Below are positions 44,933 to 53,123 of a stretch of DNA of 64,000 nt, piece after piece. The position numbers and the translations under genes were made by a program. Source of the stretch: Aquabacterium humicola (lineage in GTDB: Bacteria > Pseudomonadota > Gammaproteobacteria > Burkholderiales > Burkholderiaceae_C); the NCBI RefSeq assembly GCF_030167915.1, contig NZ_JARGNB010000001.1, positions 248,001 through 312,000 of the forward strand, written 5' to 3'. The notes beneath the pieces were generated by a model that searched no databases, had not been told where the DNA came from, and saw only the letters and a list, made by a program, of their open reading frames with translations. Position 1 is the first letter of the stretch. The number at the start of each line of letters is the position of its first letter.

Positions 44933-45418
44933 TCAGGGCTTGCCGCCACGCTGCGCGGCCGCGCGCTCCTTCATCACCGCGTCCCGGTCGGTGAAGGAGA
45001 CCACCATGCCGGCGCAGCGCTTGTTGTGCGCGGCGACCTGCGCGTTGAACGCCGCCTGTTCGTCGTTCATGCGCGCCGAGTGCGCATTCAGTTCCGCGAC
45101 CCGCGCGTTCAGCGCGTCGAGCCGCGCATTGAAGGCATCGACCGCGGCCTGGTCGTTCGTGTCGACCTTCGGCTGCTCCGCCACATGCGCCTGCGAGTCG
45201 TCCTGGAAACGCTTCAGTTCGGCGTCGTGCTGGGCCTTGCGGGCCTGCAGCGACTGCCGTATCGGCAGCAGCCGGTCGTCTTCGGCCACGCACGCGCGGT
45301 AGTCGTCGCGGGTGGCGAGCTTGGGCTTGCCCTGCGCCATCGCCGCCACCGGGCCGAACGCGGCGGCGGTGATCATCGCGATCAGGAGGGGCGAGCGGCG
45401 CGCCATGCGGTTCATCAT
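44933..45418 (-). CDS. Hypothetical exported coiled-coil protein
   Basis: About 161 residues. Start MMNRMARR overlaps the stop of the preceding gene (ATGATGA), signal peptide to about residue 28 (VAAMAQG). The mature protein is helical, with heptad-like stretches from ARKAQHDAELKRFQDDSQAH to LNARVAELNAHSARMNDEQA, and one pair of cysteines (YRACVAE and NKRCAGM) that could form a clamp between helix ends. No family recognised. Probably co-translated with the 45418-45843 gene. Confidence 0.75.
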   Translation of the reverse strand: MMNRMARRSPLLIAMITAAAFGPVAAMAQGKPKLATRDDYRACVAEDDRLLPIRQSLQARKAQHDAELKRFQDDSQAHVAEQPKVDTNDQAAVDAFNARLDALNARVAELNAHSARMNDEQAAFNAQVAAHNKRCAGMVVSFTDRDAVMKERAAAQRGGKP

Positions 45419-45843
45419 CAGCGCCCCCAATGGATCGCGCCGCCCCACGGCAGCGGCAGCGAGCGGTACGGCGCCATGTCGAAGACCAGCCGGTTCAGCC
45501 GGTTGCGTTCGTCGTACTGCAGCTGCACCTTGATCGCGTCGTCGCGGTAGAGGCGGCAGATGCGGTTGCGCACCGGCACCTCGGCATAGACCAGCGGACC
45601 CGAACCGCAGGACGAGAGGAAGCGCGGCTTCACGCGGCGGCAGTCGTCGGCGCTGACCACCGAGATCGCCGCGTCGCGCGCGGCCAGCAGCTCGCGCGCC
45701 GCGTTCGGCGTCGAGATCAGGCGCGGTTGGCGTTCGAGTGTCGACGACAGGCCCTCGAGCTCGGCCGTGCAGTCGCCGTTGGTGAACAGCGGCGGCATCA
45801 GCAGCAGCCAGACGACGGCGAGGGCGGCGTAGAAGCGCAGCAT
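45418..45843 (-). CDS. Hypothetical exported/membrane-anchored protein
   Basis: 141 residues. One N-terminal hydrophobic helix (AALAVVWLLLMPPLF) acts as signal or anchor. The periplasmic remainder has four cysteines (GDCTAEL, DDCRRVK, SSCGSG, RICRLY) and ends in WGGAIHWGR. No family recognised. It is tightly packed: 5 bases from the 45849 gene and overlapping the next. The set 44651-46073 seems to be one unit of exported small proteins with cysteines. Confidence 0.72.
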   Translation of the reverse strand: MLRFYAALAVVWLLLMPPLFTNGDCTAELEGLSSTLERQPRLISTPNAARELLAARDAAISVVSADDCRRVKPRFLSSCGSGPLVYAEVPVRNRICRLYRDDAIKVQLQYDERNRLNRLVFDMAPYRSLPLPWGGAIHWGR

Positions 45844-45848
45844 GGTCT

Positions 45849-46073
45849 TCAGCGCGTGGCGTCGAGCACCATCACCGCGCCGCGCACCGCCCTGCGGGCG
45901 CCGCGCTCCAGCCGCAAGTCGGGCAGGTAGATCGTCAGGAAGTAGACGATGCTGCCGAGCAGCGGGATCGAGAAGAGGATGAAGAGCCAGCAGGTCTGCT
46001 GGCCGCTGCGCACGGCATGCACAGCGAAGAACAGCGCGACCAGCACATGCAGGCCGAGGCCGATGAACGGCAT
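45849..46073 (-). CDS. Small two-helix membrane protein, possibly a truncated TPR protein
   Basis: 74 residues with two hydrophobic helices (IGLGLHVLVALFFAVHAV and WLFILFSIPLLGSIVYFLTI), then a basic tail LERGARRAVRGAVMVLDATR and a stop. The same N-terminal module heads longer Burkholderiales proteins that continue into tetratricopeptide repeats after a D-x-TR segment (from memory, not checked). If so, this copy has lost its repeats. GGAGGATC lies just upstream of the ATG. First gene of a minus-strand set of small exported proteins. Confidence 0.7.
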   Translation of the reverse strand: MPFIGLGLHVLVALFFAVHAVRSGQQTCWLFILFSIPLLGSIVYFLTIYLPDLRLERGARRAVRGAVMVLDATR

Positions 46074-46155
46074 GGCGATCCTCCCTCTCGTCGTCGGTCC
46101 GGGTCTTCGACGGCGCGCCCGGATCCGCGTAGTTTAGGGAGTCGTCTGCTCGATT

Positions 46156-46174
46156 CCCCCCAGCAAACGGGGGG
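46156..46174. terminator. Hairpin after folA
   Basis: CCCCCC (46156-46161) and GGGGGG (46169-46174) pair across a 7-nt loop, 6 bases past the folA stop on the minus strand. No strong T-tract follows. It would end the thyA-folA transcript before the 46073 gene. The rest of the gap (46074-46155) shows only a ribosome site. Confidence 0.5.
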
Positions 46175-46179
46175 TCGAC

Positions 46180-46710
46180 TCAACCGTCGGAGGGATGCCG
46201 GCGCCGGTAGCGCACGAAGGCGAAGTGAAAGTGGTTCGGCGGCTCGGCGTGGTGCGGTTCGCGGCTGGTCTCGACAAATTGCGCGCGGTCCCAGGCCGGG
46301 AAATGCGCGGCGCCTTCGAAGTCGGCATCGAGCTCGGTCAGCAGCAGCTCGTCGGCGATCGGCAGCGCCGCCGCGTAGAGCTCGCCCCCGCCGATGACGA
46401 AGAGGCGTGGCACGTCGCCGGCCGCGGCGATCGCCTCGTCGAGGCCGTGCACGACGATGGCGCCCGGCGCCGACCAGCCGTGCTGCCGCGTCACGACGAT
46501 GTTGGTGCGATCCGGCAGCGGCCGGAAGCGTTCGGGCACCGAGTCCCAGGTCTTGCGGCCCATGATCACCGGGTGGCCGATCGTCTGCGCACGGAAGTAG
46601 CGCATGTCCTCGGGCAGCCGCCACAGCAGGCGCTGGCCATCGCCGATGACGCCATGGCGCGCGACGGCGGCGATCAGCGCGATCTGCGGCCGCTTCTGCG
46701 ACGTCGCCAT
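46180..46710 (-). CDS. folA: Dihydrofolate reductase
   Basis: 176-residue enzyme that reduces dihydrofolate to tetrahydrofolate with NADPH. ALIAAVARHGVIGDGQRLLWRLPEDMRYFR contains the folate-site acidic residue in LPEDMRYF; GHPVIMGRKTWDSVP and the FVIGGGELYAAALP nucleotide-binding glycines follow. A slightly longer C-terminus than E. coli FolA (159). The ATG at 46710 overlaps the thyA stop by one base (TGATG). ThyA generates dihydrofolate, which this enzyme recycles, so the pairing is functional. Confidence 0.95.
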   Translation of the reverse strand: MATSQKRPQIALIAAVARHGVIGDGQRLLWRLPEDMRYFRAQTIGHPVIMGRKTWDSVPERFRPLPDRTNIVVTRQHGWSAPGAIVVHGLDEAIAAAGDVPRLFVIGGGELYAAALPIADELLLTELDADFEGAAHFPAWDRAQFVETSREPHHAEPPNHFHFAFVRYRRRHPSDG

Positions 46711-47519
46711 CACACCGCCACCGGCGCCTTGATCGCCGGATGGTGCTGGTACTCGCGCAGCTCGAAATCCTCGTAGTCGTAGTCGAAGATCGAGGCCGGC
46801 CGGCGCTTGATGTGCATCAGCGGGTAGGGGTAGGGCGTGCGCGCCAGCTGCGCCTGCACCTGCTCGACGTGGTTGTCGTAAATGTGGCAGTCGCCGCCCG
46901 TCCAGACGAAGTCGCCGAGTCCCAGGTCGCACTGCTGCGCGAGCATCTGCGTCAGCAGCGCGTAGCTCGCGATGTTGAACGGCACGCCGAGGAAGATGTC
47001 GGCGCTGCGCTGGTAGAGCTGGCAGCTGAGTCTTCCGTCGGCGACGTAGAACTGGAAGAACGCGTGGCAGGGCATCAGCGCCATCTTCGACAGCTCGGCC
47101 ACGTTCCACGCGCTGACGATGATGCGGCGCGAGTCGGGGTTGCTCTTGAGCGTCTTCACGACGTCGGCGATCTGGTCGATGTGGCCGCCGTCGGGTGTCG
47201 GCCAGCTGCGCCACTGCACGCCGTAGACGGGCCCCAGGTCGCCGTCGGGCTTCGCCCATTCGTCCCAGATCGTCACGCCGCGTTCCTGCAGCCACCGGGC
47301 GTTGCCGTCGCCGCGCAGGAACCACAGCAGCTCGAGGACGATGGACTTCAGGTGCACCTTCTTCGTCGTCACCAGCGGGAAGCCTTCGTTCAGGTCGAAG
47401 CGCATCTGGTGGCCGAACACGCTGCGCGTGCCGGTGCCGGTGCGGTCGGCCTTCGGCGTGCCATGGAAGAAGACATGGCGCATGAAGTCTTCGTACTGGT
47501 GGCGGATGGGGCGGGTCAA
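46710..47519 (-). CDS. thyA: Thymidylate synthase
   Basis: 269 residues; makes dTMP from dUMP with methylenetetrahydrofolate. It has [58 protein letters not shown], nucleophile cysteine in [14 protein letters not shown] and [19 protein letters not shown]. No ATG exists before QYEDFMRHV except deep in the conserved region. The in-frame TTG at 47519 gives [12 protein letters not shown], a normal N-terminus, so a TTG start is likely. The 70 bases above it reach the 3' end of an accessory peptidase gene. Confidence 0.92.
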   Translation of the reverse strand: MTRPIRHQYEDFMRHVFFHGTPKADRTGTGTRSVFGHQMRFDLNEGFPLVTTKKVHLKSIVLELLWFLRGDGNARWLQERGVTIWDEWAKPDGDLGPVYGVQWRSWPTPDGGHIDQIADVVKTLKSNPDSRRIIVSAWNVAELSKMALMPCHAFFQFYVADGRLSCQLYQRSADIFLGVPFNIASYALLTQMLAQQCDLGLGDFVWTGGDCHIYDNHVEQVQAQLARTPYPYPLMHIKRRPASIFDYDYEDFELREYQHHPAIKAPVAV

Positions 47520-47589
47520 CTCAGAGACTCTGTTCAGGAAGCGATGCGTGCAATCAGCACGGGCGATCAGGATCTGGCAACGCGTGCGT

Positions 47590-48555
47590 TCAACCCACGA
47601 ATAACTTGAGTTCCTCCAAGCGGATCGCCATGGCGTCAACGGAGACTCCGAATTGCGATGCCAGCGAGATGTGTTGTGCCCCTGAGAAGCGGTCGATTGC
47701 CGCCAGTCGCTTAGTCACTGATCTCACATCGATCGCCCTCGTCGGGTCGTAGTTGGCTGAAGAGCCAAAGAGTTCAAACCAAGTAGCCTCGTTCAGGCTC
47801 AGTTGCCAATGGCCGAAGATCTCCTCGAATCGACGGATGACCAGTCTTTCCGGCATTAGGAATTCCACGGCGAAGCGATTGGCCTCCCGTTCAATCGGGT
47901 CATGCTGTTTCGTTGAACTGTCGATTCCCACGTCGCGGTGGAGGCCAGCCATGCCGCCGTGGAGTATGACGTGCCCCAGTTCGTGAGCGAGGGTGAATCG
48001 CCCAACGTGCTCTGGAACCCTTGCCGAAATTCGCACCCTCCGAGACAGAGCATCAAGGACTCCCGCCACCTCCAATACCTGCGATCCAGATCGCGTCTGA
48101 CCCAGGCCCGGGACAACCTCCACCGTAAAACCGGCGGACTGCAATGCCATGACTGGGTCGAGCAGATCGACCGGATCGCTCGGCGGGTGGCCGTCCCAAA
48201 GTGCGTGTCGTTCTGACCAGAGCCGTCGATGTACGCCTCGAACAGAGGCCGAAATCATGGTCCTTGTGTTGCGCCGAGGCTTCGTCGCTACCGTGACCGA
48301 GGATGTCTCTGTCTCGTCGGGGCCGGAAGCCAACTTGTCCAGTCGTGATTGCGCGCCGTTGTCCAGCTCGTCAACGTCAATGATGCGGGCATATGGGTGG
48401 GCGGCGGCGGTGCCCAGTGCGGCTGTGCTCGAGTGCGTTGCCGGGTTGACTTCGACACCCGTTTCGAAGTCATCGACACCCAACACCTCCACATATGCGT
48501 AGGGGTTCTCTAGCAGTCGGCGCGCATCCGAGATTGATGGCTTCACTGTGCTCAT
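47590..48555 (-). CDS. ImmA/IrrE-family metallopeptidase with unusual N-terminal extension
   Basis: 321 residues. The C-terminal ~200 form a zinc peptidase of the ImmA/IrrE type: HELGH (residues 191-195) preceded by FTLA, and the downstream [15 protein letters not shown] that supplies the third ligand. These proteases cleave regulators to switch on phage, mobile-element or stress genes. The N-terminal ~100 residues are not a helix-turn-helix, as often fused or adjacent, but a polar region containing two like motifs, [17 protein letters not shown] (about 17-33) and [15 protein letters not shown] (about 53-67). The start is ATG 48555 with AAGGAG upstream. Third-position G/C is visibly lower than in neighbours, a sign of transfer. 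It lies between thyA and ccdAB. Confidence 0.85.
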   Translation of the reverse strand: MSTVKPSISDARRLLENPYAYVEVLGVDDFETGVEVNPATHSSTAALGTAAAHPYARIIDVDELDNGAQSRLDKLASGPDETETSSVTVATKPRRNTRTMISASVRGVHRRLWSERHALWDGHPPSDPVDLLDPVMALQSAGFTVEVVPGLGQTRSGSQVLEVAGVLDALSRRVRISARVPEHVGRFTLAHELGHVILHGGMAGLHRDVGIDSSTKQHDPIEREANRFAVEFLMPERLVIRRFEEIFGHWQLSLNEATWFELFGSSANYDPTRAIDVRSVTKRLAAIDRFSGAQHISLASQFGVSVDAMAIRLEELKLFVG

Positions 48556-48613
48556 GGATGTCGTGCTCCTTGGCGGACAGACGGGGCCTGCTTGACTGCC
48601 GCCCTGACGCGCG

Positions 48614-48931
48614 TCAATACGCCCCAAAGAGGGTATCCAGTGCGTCGAGCAACTCGTCGCGGTGGCCTGCGAGATTGGCTATGGGCTTCTTGAGCAGCGT
48701 GGAGGGCACTGGCGCCAGTGATGCAGTGTCCAGTATGACGCTCTTGCCATCCACCTGGAGGACCGGATTTAGCCCTTGGGCCGGCATCCCGAAGCCCTTG
48801 GGCGCCCGCAGCGGAATGACGACCCTTGTTCCGATGGGGCCCAAATGGTCGTTCTGCATGTCGAGCACAAAAGGCGTGTGCGAGCGTTCGGGTGCGAACG
48901 GGTTCGCGTAGACGTCGAATCGGGCCATCAT
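48614..48931 (-). CDS. ccdB: CcdB-type toxin
   Basis: 105 residues. CcdB poisons DNA gyrase subunit A. FDVYANPFAPERSHTPFVLDMQND, GTRVVIPL, then NPVLQVDGKSVILDTASLAPVP and a C-terminal HRDELLDALDTLFGAY follow the CcdB pattern (F-x-VY, VVIPL, acidic helix at the end). The ATG at 48931 overlaps the ccdA stop by four bases; a second ATG at 48928 is possible. The C-terminal residues differ from the Trp-Gly-Ile of plasmid F CcdB, so gyrase toxicity is likely but unproved. Confidence 0.92.
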   Translation of the reverse strand: MMARFDVYANPFAPERSHTPFVLDMQNDHLGPIGTRVVIPLRAPKGFGMPAQGLNPVLQVDGKSVILDTASLAPVPSTLLKKPIANLAGHRDELLDALDTLFGAY

Positions 48932-49200
48932 GCGGCGTCGCGGTCCGCGGGCGGTCGCATGAAGGTGCGGTAGCGATCGGAGAACAAGCCCTCGCGCTCG
49001 ATGCGGGCGTTGTAGTCGGTGATCGCCTGGGCGTTGTCCTGCTGCCAGCGTGCCCAGTGCTGCTTCAGCACTTCTTCGGTCAGCAGGGCGTCGACGGTTT
49101 GCGATATGTTCATGCCCATCTCCTTGGCCATGTCCAGCACCTTGGCGTTGAGCGACAGATTGATCGGGCGCTTGGGGGCGTTGCGAATGCTGCGCATCAT
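48928..49200 (-). CDS. ccdA: CcdA-type antitoxin
   Basis: 90 residues. N-terminal ribbon-helix-helix DNA-binding half (RPINLSLNAKVLDMAKEMGMNISQTVDALL) and an acidic/aromatic C-terminal tail (NARIEREGLFSDRYRTF) that wraps the toxin; the WxxxNxxAIxxYNxRIExxGLF pattern is characteristic. It represses its own operon together with CcdB. GGAG is 4 bases ahead of ATG 49200 and 7 ahead of ATG 49197. It is the first gene of the pair and 26 bases past the stop of the ABC exporter. Confidence 0.93.
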   Translation of the reverse strand: MMRSIRNAPKRPINLSLNAKVLDMAKEMGMNISQTVDALLTEEVLKQHWARWQQDNAQAITDYNARIEREGLFSDRYRTFMRPPADRDAA

Positions 49201-49226
49201 GCATCTCCACAAGACATGTGCATGGA

Positions 49227-51023
49227 TTATGCCTCTGCCTCCAGCCCGAACTGCATCGACGCCAGCCGCGCGTAGAGCCCGCCGCGCGCCACCAGCTCGT
49301 CGTGCGTGCCGACGTCGACGATGCGCCCGCCGTCGAGCACGACGATGCGGTCGGCCTTCAGCACGGTGGCCAGGCGGTGCGCGATGACGATGGTGGTGCG
49401 GTGCGCCATCGCCGCCTCGAGCGCCGCCTGCACCATGCGTTCGCTCTCGGCATCGAGCGCGCTGGTGGCTTCGTCCAGCAGCAGCAGCGGCGGGTTCTTC
49501 AGGATCGCGCGGGCGATGCTGATGCGCTGGCGCTGGCCGCCGGACAGGCGCACGCCGCGCTCGCCGAGGAAGGTGCCGTAGCCCTCGGGCGGCGCGCTGA
49601 TGAAGTCGTGCGCGAAGGCGGCCCTGGCGGCGGCGATCACCTCCTCGTCGCTCGCGTCGGGGCGGCCGTAGCGGATGTTCTCCAGCGCGCTGGTCGAGAA
49701 CACCGTGCTGTCCTGCGGTACCAGGCCGATGCGCTCGCGCAGCGCGGCCAGCGACACGTCGCGCACCGGCACGCCGTCGATCGCGACACTGCCGGCCTGC
49801 ACGTCGTAGAAGCGCAGCAGCAGCTGCAGCACCGTGCTCTTGCCGGCGCCGCTGGGGCCGACCAGTGCGACGGTCTCGCCCGGGGCGACGACCAGGTCGA
49901 TGTCCGCCAGCGCCGCATGCTGCGGCCGCGACGGGTAGTGGAAGCGCACGCCGTGCAGTTCGACGCGCGAGCCGCCCTGCGCCGGCGGCAGCGCCCGAGG
50001 CCGCGCCGGTTCGGCGACCGGTGAGCGCGCCGCGAGCAGCTCCATCAGCCGCTCGGTCGCGCCGGCGGCGCGCAGCAGGTCGCCATAGACCTCGGACAGC
50101 ACGGCCACCGAGCTGACCAGGATGATCACGTAGACCACCGTCTGCCCCAGGTGCCCGGCCGAGATGCGGCCGGCGATCACCGCCTGCGTGCCCTGGTACA
50201 GGCCCCACAGCAGCGCGCCGAAGATCGAGCTGATGATGAAGGCGATCAGCAGCGAGCGCACGCGGGTGCGCTTGCGCGCGGTCTCGAAGGCGTTCTCGGT
50301 GGCGGTGTCGAAGCGCGCCGACTCGCGGCCCTCCTGCACGTAGCCCTGCACGACGGGAATCGCGTTCAGCACCTCGGCGGCGATGGCGCTCGAATCGGCG
50401 ACGCGGTCCTGGCTGGCGCGGCTGAGCTTGCGCACGCGCTGGCCGAAGTAGATGCTCGGCAGCACCACCAGCACCAGGATGCCCAGCACCTGCATCATCA
50501 CCGCGGGGTTGGTGATCACCAGCATCGCCAGCGCGCCGATGCCCATCACCGTGTTGCGCAGGCCCATGCTGAGGCTGGAGCCGACGACCGTCTGCACCAG
50601 CGTGGTGTCGGTCGTCAGCCGGCTCAGCACCTCGCCGGTGGCGGTGGTCTCGAAGAACTCCGGGCTCTGCCGCAGCACGTGGCCGTAGACGGCGTTGCGC
50701 AGGTCGGCGGTCACGCGCTCGCCGAGCCAGCTGACCATGTAGAAGCGCAGCGCCGAGAACAGCGCCAGCGCGACGCCCACCGCGAACAGCGCCGCGAAGT
50801 GCCCGCGCAGCGCCATCACCCGCGCGCCGGGGTCGGTGGCGACGAGGCCCTGGTCGATCAGCGACTTCAGCGCCATCGGGAAGACCAGCGTCGTCGCGGC
50901 GGCCATCACCAGGAACAGCAGCGCGAGGCCGATGCGGCCGCGGTACGGCCGCAGGAAAGGCAGCAGGCCCGACAGCGACTGCGGTGTCGCGGCCTTCGGG
51001 CGGTCGGAAGAAGCAGGTGGCAT
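49227..51023 (-). CDS. ABC exporter, fused membrane and ATPase domains (MsbA-like)
   Basis: 598 residues forming a half-transporter that works as a homodimer. Membrane domain with six helices in about 1-330, ATPase domain in 355-598 with Walker A GPSGAGKST, Q-loop VPQDSTVFS, signature RLSGGQRQRISIARA, Walker B LLLLDEATSALD and switch IVIAHRL. The substrate may be lipid or drug; the family (MsbA/LmrA-like) does not decide it. It diverges from marR-emr genes across 134 bases with two palindromes. Whether MarR also controls this gene is open. Confidence 0.9.
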   Translation of the reverse strand: MPPASSDRPKAATPQSLSGLLPFLRPYRGRIGLALLFLVMAAATTLVFPMALKSLIDQGLVATDPGARVMALRGHFAALFAVGVALALFSALRFYMVSWLGERVTADLRNAVYGHVLRQSPEFFETTATGEVLSRLTTDTTLVQTVVGSSLSMGLRNTVMGIGALAMLVITNPAVMMQVLGILVLVVLPSIYFGQRVRKLSRASQDRVADSSAIAAEVLNAIPVVQGYVQEGRESARFDTATENAFETARKRTRVRSLLIAFIISSIFGALLWGLYQGTQAVIAGRISAGHLGQTVVYVIILVSSVAVLSEVYGDLLRAAGATERLMELLAARSPVAEPARPRALPPAQGGSRVELHGVRFHYPSRPQHAALADIDLVVAPGETVALVGPSGAGKSTVLQLLLRFYDVQAGSVAIDGVPVRDVSLAALRERIGLVPQDSTVFSTSALENIRYGRPDASDEEVIAAARAAFAHDFISAPPEGYGTFLGERGVRLSGGQRQRISIARAILKNPPLLLLDEATSALDAESERMVQAALEAAMAHRTTIVIAHRLATVLKADRIVVLDGGRIVDVGTHDELVARGGLYARLASMQFGLEAEA

Positions 51024-51104
51024 GGCGCCAGTGTAGGAGGCCGATTCGCAGGACGGCCGGGCGCCCCGGTGCCCGCCGCCGGCAAGACCCTGCAGAAAGC
51101 TAGC

Positions 51105-51116
51105 CTATTCAAATAG
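51105..51116. promoter_or_regulatory. Candidate MarR operator A
   Basis: CTATTCAAATAG: five-base arms around CA. It lies 41 bases before the marR ATG in the AT-rich gap between the divergent ABC exporter and marR. MarR-family proteins typically bind short AT-rich palindromes here, so autoregulation is likely; sequence specificity is inference. Confidence 0.45.
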
Positions 51117-51130
51117 TGCCGCGACAACCA

Positions 51131-51142
51131 TTGCCTAAGCAA
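51131..51142. promoter_or_regulatory. Candidate MarR operator B
   Basis: TTGCCTAAGCAA: perfect four-base arms (TTGC/GCAA). It lies 15 bases before the marR ATG and 26 bp centre to centre from operator A. The position at the start of the message fits autorepression of marR-nodT-emrAB. Confidence 0.45.
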
Positions 51143-51157
51143 GCATATTTCCGGTCC

Positions 51158-51667
51158 ATGGTCGCGCCGAAGCCCCCCAAGCCCGCCGTGTTCTACCGCG
51201 CCGACACCCTGCGCGCCGACGACAGCATCGGCCTGCTGACCAAACGCGCGCAGCTGTCGATCGTCGGCCAGGTCGATCGCCGGCTCGCGCCGCACGACCT
51301 GACGCATGCGCAGTGGGTGCCGCTGTACAAGATCGCCAACGGCGACTGCTCGACGATGGCCGAGCTTGCGCGCGGCGTGGTGCTCGACCCCGGCGCGATG
51401 ACGCGCGCGCTCGACCGCCTGGAGACCAAGGGCTTGCTCAAGCGCGTGCGCTCCGAGGACGACCGCCGCGTCGTCAAGCTCGCGCTGACGCCCGAAGGCG
51501 AGCAGCTCGCGCACCTGGTGCCGGCCGTGCTGGCCGAGGTCTTCAACGCCCACCTCGCCGGTTTCACCAAGGCCGAGTGGCAGACGCTGGTCTCGCTGCT
51601 GCAGCGCCTGGTCGCCAATGGCGACGCGATGCGCGAGAACAAGGACGACAAGGAACCGACGACATGA
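51158..51667 (+). CDS. MarR-family transcriptional regulator
   Basis: 169 residues with a winged helix-turn-helix: CSTMAELARGVVLDPGAMTRALDRLETKGLLKRVRSEDDRRVVKLALTPEG is read as helix, recognition helix (DPGAMTRALDRLE) and wing (SEDDRRVVKLALT). This matches the MprA/EmrR group that represses EmrAB-type efflux until a phenolic or lipophilic drug binds. The ATG at 51158 is chosen since a GTG at 51116 would put both palindromes within the gene. Its stop overlaps the nodT start by four bases, so regulator and pump share one transcript. Confidence 0.93.
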   Translation: MVAPKPPKPAVFYRADTLRADDSIGLLTKRAQLSIVGQVDRRLAPHDLTHAQWVPLYKIANGDCSTMAELARGVVLDPGAMTRALDRLETKGLLKRVRSEDDRRVVKLALTPEGEQLAHLVPAVLAEVFNAHLAGFTKAEWQTLVSLLQRLVANGDAMRENKDDKEPTT

Positions 51668-53115
51668 AGATGACGGCCGCGAAGCCGGCGCTGCAGACCG
51701 GTGGCGTCGCCGCGCTGGCGGTGGCGGCGGCACTGGTGCTGCTGCTCGCCGGCTGTGCCAGTCCGGGACCGGCGGCGACGCCGCTGCAGCGCATCGAAGC
51801 CGCCGCCGCCGGCTTCGACGACGCGACGACATCCCGCGCCCCGGACGCCGCCTGGTGGCGCCGTTTCGGCGACCCGGCACTCGATGCCCTGATCGACCAG
51901 GCGCTCGCGAACCAGCCCGGCCTGCAGGTCGCCGCCGCCCGCGTTGCGTCGGCCGATGCCGCGCTCGCCGGCCGTCGCGCCGCGACGACGCCGCGCCTCG
52001 ACCTGGCCGCCGACGCCACCCGCCAGCACTACACCGAACGCGGGCTGGTGCCACCGCCGATCGCCGGCAGCGAGCGCACGAACGCGACGCTGCAGCTGGC
52101 CGGGCGCTGGGAGCTCGACTTCTTCGGCCGTCACGAGGCGGCGCTGCAGGCCGCGCTGGGCCGCCAGCGGGCCGCGCAGGCCGAGCTGGCTGCCGCGCGC
52201 GTGTTGCTGGCGTTGCGCATCGCCGAAGGCTACGTGGGTCTGGCGCGCCTGGTCGAGCAGCGCGGGATCGCACGCCGCACGCTGCAGCAGCGCGAAGCGA
52301 TGCTCGGGCTGACGCGCCAGCGCGTGGGCGGCGGCGTCGACACCCAGGTCGAGCTGCGCCAGGCCGAAGCCGCGGTGCCCGAGGTGCGCCAGCAGATCGA
52401 GGCGCTCGAGGAGCAGATCACCTTGGCGCGCCACCGCCTCGCGGTGCTGGCCGGCCAGCCGCCGCAGGCCCTGGCGACGCTGGCGCCGGCGCTGAAGGCG
52501 CTGCCGGCCGAGCCGCTGCCCGCGCGCCTGCCGGCCGACCTGCTCGGCCGCCGCGCCGACGTCGTCGCCGCGCGCTGGCGCATCGAGGCCGCGGCTGGCG
52601 ACGTGCAGGGCGCACGCGCCGAGTTCTATCCCGACATCGACCTGATCGGTTTCGCCGGCTTCAGCGCGCTCGGCCTCGATCGCCTGCTCAGCGCCGGCGC
52701 GCTGAACGTCGGCATCGGCCCGGCGCTGCGCCTGCCGGTGTTCGACGGCGGCCGGCTGCGCGCGCAGCTGAAGGGCCGCGAAGCCGAGCTGGACGCGTCG
52801 ATCGCCGCCTACAACGGCGCCGTGCTCGACGCCGCGCGCGAGACGGCCGACGCGGTGGCGTCGCTGCGCTCGATCGAGCGCCAGCAGGCCGAGCAGCAGG
52901 CCGCCCAGGCGGCGGCCGAGGCCGCCTACGACTTCGCGCAGCAGCGCTACCGCGCCGGCCTGGGCACCTACCTCACGGTGCTCAGTGCCGAAAGCGGCGT
53001 GCTGGCACAGCGGCGCCTCGGCGCCGACCTGAAGGCGCGTGCGCTCGACGCCCGCATCGACCTCGCCCATGCCCTCGGCGGCGGGTGGCAGGCCGACCCT
53101 CACCTGACGCTCTAG
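51664..53115 (+). CDS. Outer-membrane efflux lipoprotein (NodT/OprM type)
   Basis: 483 residues. Lipoprotein signal with lipobox LLAGC (about residue 31). Two repeats of the TolC/OEP fold: AWWRRFGDPALDALIDQALANQPGLQVAAARV opens the first half, the middle has LLGRRADVVAARWRIEAAAGDVQGARAEFYPDIDLIG, and the end has AQQRYRAGLGTYLTVLSAE. These are the standard NodT-family marks (DPxLxxLIxxAL, RPD/RADV, FYP). It forms the outer-membrane channel of the tripartite EmrAB pump encoded next. Confidence 0.94.
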   Translation: MKMTAAKPALQTGGVAALAVAAALVLLLAGCASPGPAATPLQRIEAAAAGFDDATTSRAPDAAWWRRFGDPALDALIDQALANQPGLQVAAARVASADAALAGRRAATTPRLDLAADATRQHYTERGLVPPPIAGSERTNATLQLAGRWELDFFGRHEAALQAALGRQRAAQAELAAARVLLALRIAEGYVGLARLVEQRGIARRTLQQREAMLGLTRQRVGGGVDTQVELRQAEAAVPEVRQQIEALEEQITLARHRLAVLAGQPPQALATLAPALKALPAEPLPARLPADLLGRRADVVAARWRIEAAAGDVQGARAEFYPDIDLIGFAGFSALGLDRLLSAGALNVGIGPALRLPVFDGGRLRAQLKGREAELDASIAAYNGAVLDAARETADAVASLRSIERQQAEQQAAQAAAEAAYDFAQQRYRAGLGTYLTVLSAESGVLAQRRLGADLKARALDARIDLAHALGGGWQADPHLTL

Positions 53116-53123
53116 ACACCCCG

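Noticed and set aside
48614-49200. Prophage or plasmid remnant from ccdAB
   Set aside because: No phage, integrase, replication or partition genes flank it; CcdAB pairs also occur on chromosomes.
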